In this document: one piece after another, positions 41,215 through 50,101 of the stretch
Position numbering within the stretch: position 1 is the stretch's first letter
Layout: the number at the start of each line of letters is the position of its first letter
Assembly (NCBI GenBank): GCA_937981985.1
Contig: CALJNB010000019.1
Location: forward strand, 124,001 to 188,000
Direction: 5' to 3'
Source: an uncultured bacterium
GTDB lineage: Bacteria > Myxococcota_A > Bradymonadia > Bradymonadales > Bradymonadaceae
Length of the DNA stretch: 64,000 nt
Program-made: the position numbers and the translations under genes
Notes under the pieces: generated by a model
What the model was told of the DNA's origin: nothing
The model's input: the letters and a program-made list of their open reading frames with translations, nothing else
Databases searched by the model: none

Positions 41215-42954
41215 CTATTCGTTAGAATCCAAAGCGTTATAGCGGATTTCCAAAGATGTTCCAACAAGAGCATTCTTAGCGTCAGCTTCGTCGTTCCATA
41301 CAAGCTTAACGCCCTCCAAGCCGGCAGGACATGCATCGAAAGCGTACTTACTTGGAGAGATAATGCATCCAGATGGGAAACTAGAATGACCTACAGAACC
41401 TTCAACACAATAACCTCTTGATTTTAGGCCTTCTAAATTTTCCTCGGTCGGTGAGGTTAACGCGACGCGAACCTGAATACCTGATGAGCAATATTTTTCT
41501 CCGTCTGAACCAGGGCGATCAACACACGCGCCAGGGGTTTCCGAGAAAGGGAAATTTGGACATTGCTCGCCATCATCAGTACAAGGATAAATGGAGCGAC
41601 TGATACAACCTCCACCTATATTGCCAACAAATTGTCCAATAGCGGTGAGTGCAGGAGAGAAATCGCCGACGCACAACCAGCCTTGAGTGTTATCTTCTTG
41701 GCGCGGGAAATATTGCCCTTTGCCGAAGGATTGTAGAAAACGTGTATATCGATCACCTGAATTGGCGATACCGAGCCTGTTCGCACATACGGGTCTAACG
41801 CCAGTAGCTACATCTTGTTCACACATTTCCAACTTCGGACCTGCGAAGCGTTCAGGTTTACCATGAATAGACGCTACGAGAATTTCGCCTTCGCCGAACG
41901 AGGGACGATTTTTGGATTTCTGAAGATTCTTGAACAAGTCATTTTTCATATCTTCAATCTTTAGCAGAGGCGAACTGTCTTCTTCACCCTCAATATTTGC
42001 GAATTCGCAAACATCATCGTTGCAAGTGGATTCTTCATTCAGTGTACCGTCGTGGGAGCAATCATTTTCATCGGTAACGAAAATAAGCGCAAAGCGAGAA
42101 TTTTTTCTGAGAAATCCGTGATTTGGCGCGGTCGGGTCAAATCCTTCAGCCGTATCGTCATCAACCGGCCCACCGGTGAGTTCGATCTTTGTCGCTTCCA
42201 AAGAAGCAGCAAGTCCCTTTTCGATACCGTGTCCACGTGTGCCGACAAAACTAGCACAAGCAAAGTCATCTTTGAGGCGATCCACATCTAAGCCATTTCC
42301 TAAACGGTAATCAGAAGATTTGAGGACTTTAGGAATCTGTCGGTACTGGTCAGCGGTCGGAAAGAGATCTTTCATTTCGCATCTGGTACCGGTAGCGCCG
42401 CCGCAAACCCCAGCAATCTCACAGCCTTCAGGCTTTTGAGTTGCGCAAATAAAATCAGCATTTGAGAAAGAATTAAATGACTCATCAGGAGTGACCATGC
42501 ATTTTACAGCAGCGGCGATCGATTCTTTCAATGGATCAAATTGTCCCTCGATAACCTTACCCATGTCATCAACCGTTTTGATACAGGTTTGATCGAATCC
42601 AGGAATAGGCTGAGGTGTAGACTGAATATGTCCGGGAATCGCAAGCGGTTCCTGGGGATAAGCTTTTTCTGGCATATGCGTTGTGGTGACCGCGATATGA
42701 AAGTCCAAATTCGTGGCCTCGATTTCGTCAACGAACAACTTAAAGTTTTTAGCAAGCGTTTCTTGCTCCTGACACATGGATCCAGAATTATCAATAACCC
42801 ACAGCATATCGATCTGCGTAGAACCATCGACATTGATGGGTTCCTGATATTCAATCGCTCCAGCCGCGGAAGGCTTTTGAAGGGGATTTTGATTACAGGC
42901 AAGAGCACTGACGGCAATTGCTCCAAAAACGAGACCTTTCGCTATTTTCTTCAT
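41215..42954 (-). CDS. Von Willebrand A-like lipoprotein, paralogue 1
   Basis: A 579-residue lipoprotein (lipobox S-A-L-A-C20). Residues about 48-300 form a vWA-like domain, with the metal-ion-dependent adhesion motif D-N-S-G-S-M at 55-60 followed by C-Q-E-Q, and a distal F-V-T-D-E-N-D-C-S strand. The second half is Cys-rich and polar and includes a C-V-D-R-P-G-S-D-G segment. vWA domains mediate adhesion or complex assembly through bound metal. Myxococcota genomes carry many such lipoproteins, and the role is unknown. It lies just downstream of its paralogue on the same strand, with 143 bases between. Confidence 0.82.
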   Translation of the reverse strand: MKKIAKGLVFGAIAVSALACNQNPLQKPSAAGAIEYQEPINVDGSTQIDMLWVIDNSGSMCQEQETLAKNFKLFVDEIEATNLDFHIAVTTTHMPEKAYPQEPLAIPGHIQSTPQPIPGFDQTCIKTVDDMGKVIEGQFDPLKESIAAAVKCMVTPDESFNSFSNADFICATQKPEGCEIAGVCGGATGTRCEMKDLFPTADQYRQIPKVLKSSDYRLGNGLDVDRLKDDFACASFVGTRGHGIEKGLAASLEATKIELTGGPVDDDTAEGFDPTAPNHGFLRKNSRFALIFVTDENDCSHDGTLNEESTCNDDVCEFANIEGEEDSSPLLKIEDMKNDLFKNLQKSKNRPSFGEGEILVASIHGKPERFAGPKLEMCEQDVATGVRPVCANRLGIANSGDRYTRFLQSFGKGQYFPRQEDNTQGWLCVGDFSPALTAIGQFVGNIGGGCISRSIYPCTDDGEQCPNFPFSETPGACVDRPGSDGEKYCSSGIQVRVALTSPTEENLEGLKSRGYCVEGSVGHSSFPSGCIISPSKYAFDACPAGLEGVKLVWNDEADAKNALVGTSLEIRYNALDSNE

Positions 42955-43097
42955 GTTCTACTCAATTAGAGGCTTATGTTATGTAATGTCGAATCTATCC
43001 AAAACTCTAAACCATGTCCATTATATACATTGCAAATGCGCAGCAAATTGATCAAGGAGTAGAATTGTTTGGAGATTACATAACCCGCTAAGGAGAT

Positions 43098-44846
43098 TTA
43101 CTCAACGGTAGGCGTGGCGGAAATAAGGGAATTAAAGCGCGTTTCGACGATTGTCCCGGCCAAAATACTCTTCGCGGCTTTCTCGTCGTTCCAGAAGAGC
43201 TTCACTCCTGGCAAACCTGCGGGGCACGCTACGAAGTCGTAGTGTTCAGGCGAGACGACACATCCATCTGGGAATTCGCTATCGCCCACAGAGTTGGGTT
43301 CGCAATAACCGCCCGATTCTAATGCAGCGAGATTTTCTTCGTTTGGCGATGCCGCGCGGATTTGAATTCCAGAATCGCAATATTTCTGTCCGTCTCCTGA
43401 CCCGGGTCGATCAATACACGATCCTGCTTTTCCTGAATAAGGGAAGGTCGGGCACTCATCGTCGGTCTGACAAGGCATAATCGAATCGGTGATGCATCCG
43501 CTTCCCGACTTGCCGATCAACTCTCCAATAAAGCCCAGGGCTGGTGCGAAATCTCCGGCACATAACCAACCTTGCTCTGTGTCATCTTCGGCTGGGAAAT
43601 AATTGCCCGGAGTGAAGGTTTGAAGGAAGCGTTGATAACGATCACCTGAAAACGCCATGCCACGCGTGTTCGCACAAACATGCTTAACCCCATTCGTACC
43701 GCGAGGATCGCAAACATCGGGCTTTTGAGCCTGCGTGAAACGCTGCGGTTTACCGTGAATCGAAGCGACGAAAATCTCGGACTCATCTAAATCGGGACGG
43801 TTTTTGGAAACACTCAAGTTTTCAATTAGGTTCGCCTTAATGTTATCCAGCTTAACCAAACCTTCCTCGGCACCCTCGATATTTGCATATTCACACGCTG
43901 CCGCAATGCCACACATCATCTGATCTTCAAGACTTCCATCGTCGGAACAATCATTCTCATCGGTAACGAAAACAAGCGCAAAACGTGAATCTTTACGTAG
44001 TAAACCGTGATTGGCTGCCGTAGCAGAATACACCTCCGATTCTGGATCGTCGATCGGTCCGCCAGTCATTTCAGGTTTTGTCGCTTCCACTGCTGCAGCG
44101 AGTCCTTTCTCAACCCCCCAACCAAGCGTTCCCACTAAGCTCATGCAAGAGAAATCGGCTTTCAGTTTTGCGACATCGAGAACATTCCCCGTTTTATAAT
44201 CTTTAGCCTTCAAGACGGATGGGATCTCACGATACTGATCACTGGTTGGAAAAATACTAGTTCGATTACATTTATCCTCACCAGGCCCCCCACAGCGTCC
44301 GGCGATCTGACACGTCGCTTGTTGACCCGATACTAAGGCGCAGGCAATGTCGGCATCCGTCGGGACAAAAGCTTGCGCGGGCGTTTTGGTACAAGCAATA
44401 GCTCTATCGAGCGCCTTACGCACAGGTTCATAATTATTCTCAATTGCGGTGCCGCTGTCATCAAGTTTATTGAGACAAGAACGACTCGGACCGATAAAGG
44501 GAATAGGTTGTGGAGTTGCTTGAAGGTGGCCGGGTTTTGACACAGGATCTGTAGGCCGCTTCACTTCCATGTCTGTCGTAGTGACGCCGATATGAAAATC
44601 CAAATTTCCTTTATCGATCTCATCTATAAAGAGGTCGAAATTTTGGGCAAGTATCTCTTGTTCCTGGCACATCGATCCGGAGTTATCGATAACCCAAAGT
44701 ATATCCACTTGGGCACCTCCATCGAACGGCGTTTTGATCCGCTTTTCAACCTTAGCTCCTTGTGAAGGGGGTTGAATAGGATTCGTATTACAAGCACACG
44801 TGATCATCGTTACTAATAGAAGAATACTTTTCGAGAAATTTTTCAT
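43098..44846 (-). CDS. Von Willebrand A-like lipoprotein, paralogue 2
   Basis: A 582-residue lipoprotein from the ATG at 44846, preceded by GAGGTAGTA; an ATG 5 codons earlier has no site. The lipobox is C-A-C near residues 17-19. It shares with its neighbour the D-N-S-G-S-M motif, the order of all Cys-rich segments, the F-V-T-D-E-N-D-C-S strand and the final F-N-S-L or Y-N-A-L block, so the pair arose by tandem duplication. The halves differ most in the linker near residues 130-180. It is divergent from rpmG across 247 bases, which contain the 25-bp palindrome. Confidence 0.82.
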   Translation of the reverse strand: MKNFSKSILLLVTMITCACNTNPIQPPSQGAKVEKRIKTPFDGGAQVDILWVIDNSGSMCQEQEILAQNFDLFIDEIDKGNLDFHIGVTTTDMEVKRPTDPVSKPGHLQATPQPIPFIGPSRSCLNKLDDSGTAIENNYEPVRKALDRAIACTKTPAQAFVPTDADIACALVSGQQATCQIAGRCGGPGEDKCNRTSIFPTSDQYREIPSVLKAKDYKTGNVLDVAKLKADFSCMSLVGTLGWGVEKGLAAAVEATKPEMTGGPIDDPESEVYSATAANHGLLRKDSRFALVFVTDENDCSDDGSLEDQMMCGIAAACEYANIEGAEEGLVKLDNIKANLIENLSVSKNRPDLDESEIFVASIHGKPQRFTQAQKPDVCDPRGTNGVKHVCANTRGMAFSGDRYQRFLQTFTPGNYFPAEDDTEQGWLCAGDFAPALGFIGELIGKSGSGCITDSIMPCQTDDECPTFPYSGKAGSCIDRPGSGDGQKYCDSGIQIRAASPNEENLAALESGGYCEPNSVGDSEFPDGCVVSPEHYDFVACPAGLPGVKLFWNDEKAAKSILAGTIVETRFNSLISATPTVE

Positions 44847-44989
44847 TACTACCTCGTTCATGGGTCAACATTTCATCAACAAAGCCAAGATAGCGATCCG
44901 AAGAACGAAATTCAAGATATTTGCAATATTTTACAAATAAACAGCAAGGTTCTGTCATTTATATTAAATAATCCGTTATATCGAATCAA

Positions 44990-45014
44990 TTTCGAGCCTT
45001 ACTAAGACTCGAAA
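44990..45014. promoter_or_regulatory. 25-bp imperfect palindrome upstream of rpmG (candidate operator)
   Basis: The palindrome reads TTTCGAG, C, CTTA, C, TAAG, A, CTCGAAA around a central base at 45002, with a single mismatched pair. It lies 80 bases before rpmG in the divergent region and has no T tract, so it is not a terminator. Dyad sites of this size are typical of Fur-family regulators. Assignment to Zur is speculative. Confidence 0.5.
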
Positions 45015-45093
45015 AATGATCCAAAAAATCCTTGTAATATTGGTTATTGCGAGCTACCTTCGGCCGCCTTGAAGATCCCATCGGGAGTTAGTT

Positions 45094-45249
45094 ATGCGTG
45101 AAAAGATTAGATTAGTGTCGTCAGCCGGAACCGGCTATTTTTATACAACAATGAAAAACAAAAGAAAGACGCCAGATAAGATTCGGCTTAAGAAGTACGA
45201 CCCGAAAATTAGAAAGCATGTTGAATTTGTTGAAGCAAAGATTAAGTAG
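45094..45249 (+). CDS. rpmG: 50S ribosomal protein L33 (zinc-free type)
   Basis: A 51-residue protein with the full L33 signature: [16 protein letters not shown] at the start, then N-K-R-K-T-P-D-K and the [13 protein letters not shown] motif. It has no Cys, so it is the zinc-independent (C-minus) form. L33 sits in the large subunit near the E site. A GGGAG ribosome binding site lies 6 bases before the ATG. The gene is paired with rpsR rather than the usual rpmB partner; the two are 6 bases apart and end at a shared terminator. It is too short to be seen by common length cut-offs. Confidence 0.95.
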   Translation: MREKIRLVSSAGTGYFYTTMKNKRKTPDKIRLKKYDPKIRKHVEFVEAKIK

Positions 45250-45255
45250 AAAATT

Positions 45256-45504
45256 ATGAGCAAATATTCAAAAATTAACTGGCGTCGAAGAAAGAAAGTC
45301 GACCCATTCGAACAAAACGAAAGCTGGAAAATTGATTATAAAAACCCCGAGCTTTTGAAACTTTTTGTTACCTCTACCGGTAAGATTCTGCCCCGCAGAA
45401 TTACAGGTGTTAACGCAAAGAACCAACGAAAACTAAGAGTAGCTATTCTTCGTGCTCGTCAAATTGCGCTTCTGCCTTACACCACACACAAACACGGCGG
45501 ATAA
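45256..45504 (+). CDS. rpsR: 30S ribosomal protein S18
   Basis: An 82-residue S18, with I-D-Y-K-N-P-x-L-L near the start, then [15 protein letters not shown] and the [11 protein letters not shown] motif that contacts S6 and 16S rRNA. There is no Cys at all, so it cannot be a zinc form. In most bacteria rpsR lies between rpsF and rplI; here it follows rpmG by 6 bases, which hints that this may be a second, alternative copy. A weak ribosome binding site suggests coupling to rpmG. It ends just before a strong terminator. Confidence 0.95.
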   Translation: MSKYSKINWRRRKKVDPFEQNESWKIDYKNPELLKLFVTSTGKILPRRITGVNAKNQRKLRVAILRARQIALLPYTTHKHGG

Positions 45505-45838
45505 TTCCGGGATGATTTAGTATCATTCTGGTTTCTGTAATAGCCAAAGAACTTTAGTTCATTGGCTTTTTTAGTTTCTTGCCGCCTATTTCTGAAATAT
45601 TTCTTTAAGATAAATTAGCGAAGTTTGAAGGAAGGTACCCAGTCCTCGACTGTTGCGAGTCACGACAACCTCACTCACCACCAAAAAGATAGAACTATTT
45701 TCGAAACGATACTTGAAAAACTACAGAGCAGTTAGTTCTTCTAGTATAAGTTCGCACTCGGTTGATGTGACGACATTGAGGGTCAGATTATTTGGTGCTC
45801 GTCCAAACGCGTCCGTTTTTCCCGAAATGTGCTCACTT
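45505..45838. other. Intergenic region after rpsR
   Basis: About 334 bases. The first part holds the rpsR terminator (45542-45572). The remaining 265 bases before the 57-bp duplication contain no ORF I trust: a 68-codon frame from 45653 has no ribosome binding site and no recognisable product. No RNA gene is recognised. Confidence 0.5.
45542..45572 (+). terminator. Rho-independent terminator after rpsR
   Basis: AGCCAA pairs with TTGGCT and an inner GAACT pairs with AGTTC (two bulged A residues), leaving a 2-base loop; six T residues follow. It ends the rpmG-rpsR transcript. Confidence 0.9.
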
Positions 45839-45952
45839 AAAATGCTGCTGGACTTTTAAGTCCTTTGGACCTTTAGAATCCTGTGCGCATTTCCAAAAAT
45901 GCTGCTGGACTTTTAAATCCTTTGGACCTTTAGAATCCTGTGCGCATTTCCA
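45839..45952. repeat. 57-bp tandem duplication covering the 3' end of the polyferredoxin gene
   Basis: Units 45839-45895 and 45896-45952 are directly adjacent and differ at one base (45860 G, 45917 A). The second unit contains the last codons and stop of the minus-strand gene; the first unit is a non-coding copy beyond the stop. A 6-bp stem (GGACTT / AAGTCC) present in the first unit is broken by the single difference in the second. Confidence 0.9.
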
Positions 45953-47699
45953 TGGGTTGAAAGAGTAACCACAAACATAAGCTAGAGAACACCGCCAACA
46001 TTATGATGAGTGGTATTTTTGCGCGTACAATTTGGGAACGGTTTCCAATCATTCTACGCACTCCCTGGCTGACCAATGCCACTGAAACAAACATTCCCGC
46101 GATCATGCAAAAGATCTGGAAGGCCCATAAAACCGGCATCGGGAGGAGCATCGTTAATGGGGCATCTGCAGTACCAAAAAGATCCCAACCCCACCCCATC
46201 GGGTCACTTAAGAGACGAACCAACTTCGAGCCCTCGTAGAAAAAGTGCAATGAGTTATGCGCTAAATGATAGGCCAACGAGATCGGTAAAGTCACATAGG
46301 CAAAACTGATAAAAAACGATCGCGTATTGTAAACTAAGTTCCCTGAAAATTTGCGGCTCAAAGCGACAAAAAACCAAAACACAAAATAGATTGCGCCTAA
46401 GAACGCGAACATCATTAACGAATAGGTCGCTAAAAACCCTGGATCAAAAAGATTGTCGGCGAGAAACTTCCAAAAAGGATCGAATAATGAAACGCGCCAA
46501 AAAGGAACCATTTCCATTCCGTGAAAAACGCTAATCCCCAAGATCGAAATTAGAAAAATGCTCTCGTCCATTCTTCGACGATGGGGGCCCAGCAAATCCG
46601 TAAAAGGCATTCGCCATTCGACCAAAATATTGTCGTGCGGACAGGTATGCAAACACTCTGTACACATCGTACAATTTGAATTGTCATTCATAGCGCCCAT
46701 AAATTCGAAGGTGGGGCAGGGAAGACCTTTCTCACTTCCGTGATAACAGGCCTGTGATTCGCAGGTTTTACATGTCGTTGAATCATCTCGCCGGAATGCG
46801 AGTAAACCCGTGGTCCCAAAAATTCCGGTAACGCGGCCCACCATACATCCATATCGACAAAATGATTTTCGCTCGAAAAAGAGCAACGAAAGCGTCGCTA
46901 AAACAACCATCGACAATCCCATCGATGCAGTTAGTGCCGGATTATAAGGCGCATCATATACCAATTCAATCCAAGTCATTGCGACAAATAGAAAGAGCGC
47001 AGAATAAATATTTCTTAAACTCTTAGGCCAACGAAATTTTCTCGTTTTGCCAAGCAATCTTTGAAAGAAGTCCGGAGTTGCCATCCATGGGCAGATAGCG
47101 CACCAAGACTGTCCCAAAAAAAACGCGAGGAAGATCAAACTCATCCACCAAATATTCCACGTTAATATCGGTGCGATATTTCGTCCTGGATCTTGATTGC
47201 CAAACAAACCCGCGTAAATCACAAAGAAAAAGATAGAGGTAGAAAGAACTTGAACACCTCTGACCTTCCAACGGCTTTTAAAAAACGAGGCGAGCAACTT
47301 ACTTGAAATTCCTTTTTTCCTTTTTTCCTTTCTCGAAGGAATGCGAAGCTTATCACCACGAAACCATCCCAATAAAATTGCACCTAATAAGCCAAACCAA
47401 CCCACATAATAATAGGTTTCATTAAGACCAGGCATGAGAGCAGTTTCACGCTTTCGTTCCTCAATCGTTTTTGAAGCGGCCAATTCTTCTTCATCGAAAA
47501 AGCCGCCTTCTTTGACCAGATCCATCCCGCAAACAGGGCAAGGCCCTGGTTTATTGAAGCTCAATCCATCACAAGCCATTGGGCAAAGATAGGTCTCATT
47601 TTCTTGCGCAAAAACCTGAGCGACCCATGAAGAATGAGGAACGAAATTGGGCGTTATAAAAAGTATAAAAAAAGTGAAGATAAATGCTAAGCGGTTCAC
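45930..47699 (-). CDS. Heavy-metal-binding / NapH-type polyferredoxin membrane protein
   Basis: A 589-residue protein. It has a signal-like helix (1-30), then a short heavy-metal-binding domain: Y-L-C-P-M near 37-41 and C-P-V-C-G-M-D at 54-60, as in CusB- and CopA-type metal domains. Several membrane helices follow. Iron-sulfur motifs include W-C-A-I-C-P-W, C-R-Y-G-C-M-V-G, C-K-T-C-E-S-Q-A-C and C-T-M-C-T-E-C-L-H-T-C-P, which should hold two [4Fe-4S] clusters as in NapH/CcoG-type quinol-linked proteins. More membrane helices complete the C-terminus. Electron transfer coupled to copper or another metal is the likely theme. GTG start, overlapping the upstream RND gene by four bases (GTGA). Its 3' end lies inside a tandem duplication. 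Confidence 0.85.
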   Translation of the reverse strand: MNRLAFIFTFFILFITPNFVPHSSWVAQVFAQENETYLCPMACDGLSFNKPGPCPVCGMDLVKEGGFFDEEELAASKTIEERKRETALMPGLNETYYYVGWFGLLGAILLGWFRGDKLRIPSRKEKRKKGISSKLLASFFKSRWKVRGVQVLSTSIFFFVIYAGLFGNQDPGRNIAPILTWNIWWMSLIFLAFFLGQSWCAICPWMATPDFFQRLLGKTRKFRWPKSLRNIYSALFLFVAMTWIELVYDAPYNPALTASMGLSMVVLATLSLLFFERKSFCRYGCMVGRVTGIFGTTGLLAFRRDDSTTCKTCESQACYHGSEKGLPCPTFEFMGAMNDNSNCTMCTECLHTCPHDNILVEWRMPFTDLLGPHRRRMDESIFLISILGISVFHGMEMVPFWRVSLFDPFWKFLADNLFDPGFLATYSLMMFAFLGAIYFVFWFFVALSRKFSGNLVYNTRSFFISFAYVTLPISLAYHLAHNSLHFFYEGSKLVRLLSDPMGWGWDLFGTADAPLTMLLPMPVLWAFQIFCMIAGMFVSVALVSQGVRRMIGNRSQIVRAKIPLIIMLAVFSSLCLWLLFQPMEMRTGF

Positions 47700-50038
47700 T
47701 CGGAGCCTTTAAACGCAAGAAGTTGTATGAAAAAGCTAACCAGAAAAATGGTGCCTAAACCCACAGTCGCAATGAGTCCCATAGAAAACAAACCTCCATG
47801 ATCGGTCGTAAGCATCGAACCAAATCCAATCATACTCGTGGCAAACGCTGCGGATACCGCGAACGCGGTGGCCAAAAAGCCCTTTGTATCTGTCGGGGCT
47901 TCTTCGGATCGGACCATTAAATGGAAGCCGGCATCGACTCCCAATCCGATCCAAATTGGAACGATTAACATATTAATAAAGTTGAATTTGATACTGAAGA
48001 GTCCTGTCGCTCCAAAAGCAAAAGCTGTGGCTAAACCGATCGTGGCTATCAGCAACAAAATTTTCTTCGGTTTACGAAAAGCGATGATTGAGACGAAAAG
48101 TAAGCCCAGCAACGTAATCCCAAACATCAACGCGCTATCTTTTTCGACGGCCGCCATAATATCGACCAATAAAAGGGAGTCGCTGATGCCATCGATCTTT
48201 TTCCCATCGCCCACATCTACCTGACGGATGACTTTAGCGAGTTCGGCCATTTGATTGGAGTCATGATGCGAAATATTAGTAAACACGATAACGACCCTTC
48301 CCTCTTTTGTGGTCCTGGACAGAGGAGAACGAATCGATGCGGGAAGGTTTTCAAATTTAATTTCGCCGGTATGTATCAAAGAATTGATTTCGTTTCTAAA
48401 ATCAGCAACTTCGCCCTTAATCGCACGTTTAGGAAGAGCATCAAAACGAGCTTTTAAATCACCTATGATTTTGAATTTTTCGGTCTGTTTTTTCGGAAGA
48501 ACATCGCTGACGGTTACGACCTTACCGATCGTCCAACCTTGTTTCATCTTTAGTTTTCTTTCTCGTAAGACCTTTGCAACCCTTTCAGCTTGTTTCGTGT
48601 TTTCAACTAAGAAGACCGCAGGCACCTGTTTGACTTTAAGAATCTCGTCGACTTTTTCGTCAAGTTTCCACGATTCTTGATCGGTATTTTGTATCTTACT
48701 AAAATCGTTCTCGAATGCGACTTTTGAAATCCCGAAACCTGCTATCGCAATCAAGACTACGAAAACCAAAGCCAAGGGTGTTTGGAAACTTTTGGTCCAT
48801 GAGTGCAATGGAATGCTTTTCTCGGAAAGGAATACCGACAGAGTAGGTGAAAGTTTAATATTACGATTTGAAACTGCGATAAGGATACAGGGCAAGATCG
48901 TCATGTTCGCTATGACAATTAGCGCGATTCCACCTAGTGCTATTGCCCCATACTCGAAGAAGGCCACGAAGTCAGAAACCATCAAAGAACCAAAGGCAAT
49001 GACGGTTGTCATCCCCGCATACAAACTTGCACGGCCGGCAGAACCCAAAGTATCAACCAACGCTGGCTCAAGTTCTAGGTGCTCGCGCGATTCCACAAAC
49101 CTAGAAACGATGTGAATGCCATAGTCGATACCGAGTCCCAACAAAACGGCGCCGAAGAAACCGGTCAAAATATTCAGGGAACCAAAAGCTAATTGCGCGT
49201 AAGCAAACGACCAGAGGGTACCGATAAGAAGCGGTAAGAAAACGATCAACGCCGTCACGACGCCTCGAAAATACAAGAATAAAAACAAGAGAAGAAGACC
49301 CACGGCTAAGCCGGTGCCAAACACTAAATCACGCGTCATCGCATCGGTCTGGTCAAGTCGTTTCTTATACCGACCCGTTAAGCCATAAGTTAATCCTGGA
49401 TTTTCAAACGAGTATTTTTTCAGCGCTTCATCTAGTTCTGTATTTAGAAGACGACTCGCGGACAAATCGTTTGACGAAAAGGTTGGAAACAAAAACAACA
49501 CACATTTTGTTTTTGTCTCGTTACAATATCGAGAAGTCGTTGACATCGAATCGTACTTCTTTTCAATATCATCAACTCTGACCGTCGGTTTTTTCGACGA
49601 ACCAATATCGACGAAAAGCGGGTTGGCTCTCTGTTTTTCCCATTTTATGCGCTTCTTTACACGTTTGGAAATCGTTTCAAGATCTTCTTTATCAATGTAG
49701 AGGAGACGATTGGACTTAAAAAAGGAAAGGGGCCTCTCAGCTTCACTCCGTCGGATATTTTTGACGTCCAATAACGATACGGCGAGTTCATCGACGGATT
49801 TTTTCAGTTGCTCGGGTGAATCTGAGCTTAAAACGATACTTACTCGGCCAACGATACCGTAAGACTCATCGAGCTGCCTTAGACCTTGAACCGACGGCGC
49901 GGTGTCCGGCAACAGACTTTCCAGGTCAGCATCCAAAGTTAAACTTGATGCGATCCAACCTGAAACGAGGGCCAATGAAAACCCTAAGATTAAAATGGCC
50001 CGATAATGCCGAGCATATAGTTTTACGACCTTTTCCAT
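47696..50038 (-). CDS. MMPL/RND-family transporter
   Basis: A 780-residue protein from the ATG at 50038; a TTG at 50074 is in frame but has no ribosome binding site, so the start is uncertain by 12 codons. It follows the RND plan: one N-terminal helix, a large periplasmic loop (about 50-220), six helices, a second loop (about 420-600) and five or six more helices. The proton-relay motifs are G-L-G-I-D-Y-G and G-L-G-V-D-A-G. The MMPL/HpnN-like class moves lipids or hydrophobic compounds across the inner membrane. Translational coupling to the polyferredoxin gene is the striking context. The substrate is unknown. Confidence 0.85.
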   Translation of the reverse strand: MEKVVKLYARHYRAILILGFSLALVSGWIASSLTLDADLESLLPDTAPSVQGLRQLDESYGIVGRVSIVLSSDSPEQLKKSVDELAVSLLDVKNIRRSEAERPLSFFKSNRLLYIDKEDLETISKRVKKRIKWEKQRANPLFVDIGSSKKPTVRVDDIEKKYDSMSTTSRYCNETKTKCVLFLFPTFSSNDLSASRLLNTELDEALKKYSFENPGLTYGLTGRYKKRLDQTDAMTRDLVFGTGLAVGLLLLFLFLYFRGVVTALIVFLPLLIGTLWSFAYAQLAFGSLNILTGFFGAVLLGLGIDYGIHIVSRFVESREHLELEPALVDTLGSAGRASLYAGMTTVIAFGSLMVSDFVAFFEYGAIALGGIALIVIANMTILPCILIAVSNRNIKLSPTLSVFLSEKSIPLHSWTKSFQTPLALVFVVLIAIAGFGISKVAFENDFSKIQNTDQESWKLDEKVDEILKVKQVPAVFLVENTKQAERVAKVLRERKLKMKQGWTIGKVVTVSDVLPKKQTEKFKIIGDLKARFDALPKRAIKGEVADFRNEINSLIHTGEIKFENLPASIRSPLSRTTKEGRVVIVFTNISHHDSNQMAELAKVIRQVDVGDGKKIDGISDSLLLVDIMAAVEKDSALMFGITLLGLLFVSIIAFRKPKKILLLIATIGLATAFAFGATGLFSIKFNFINMLIVPIWIGLGVDAGFHLMVRSEEAPTDTKGFLATAFAVSAAFATSMIGFGSMLTTDHGGLFSMGLIATVGLGTIFLVSFFIQLLAFKGSE

Positions 50039-50101
50039 CGCTGAATGGCTATCCTTCTGGGCGGTTTTTGGCAAGTATACGAAAGAAGGAACACTAGATT
50101 T

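Noticed and set aside
45653-45859. 68-codon open frame after rpsR
   Set aside because: It has no ribosome binding site, runs into the 57-bp duplication, and its translation is unremarkable.
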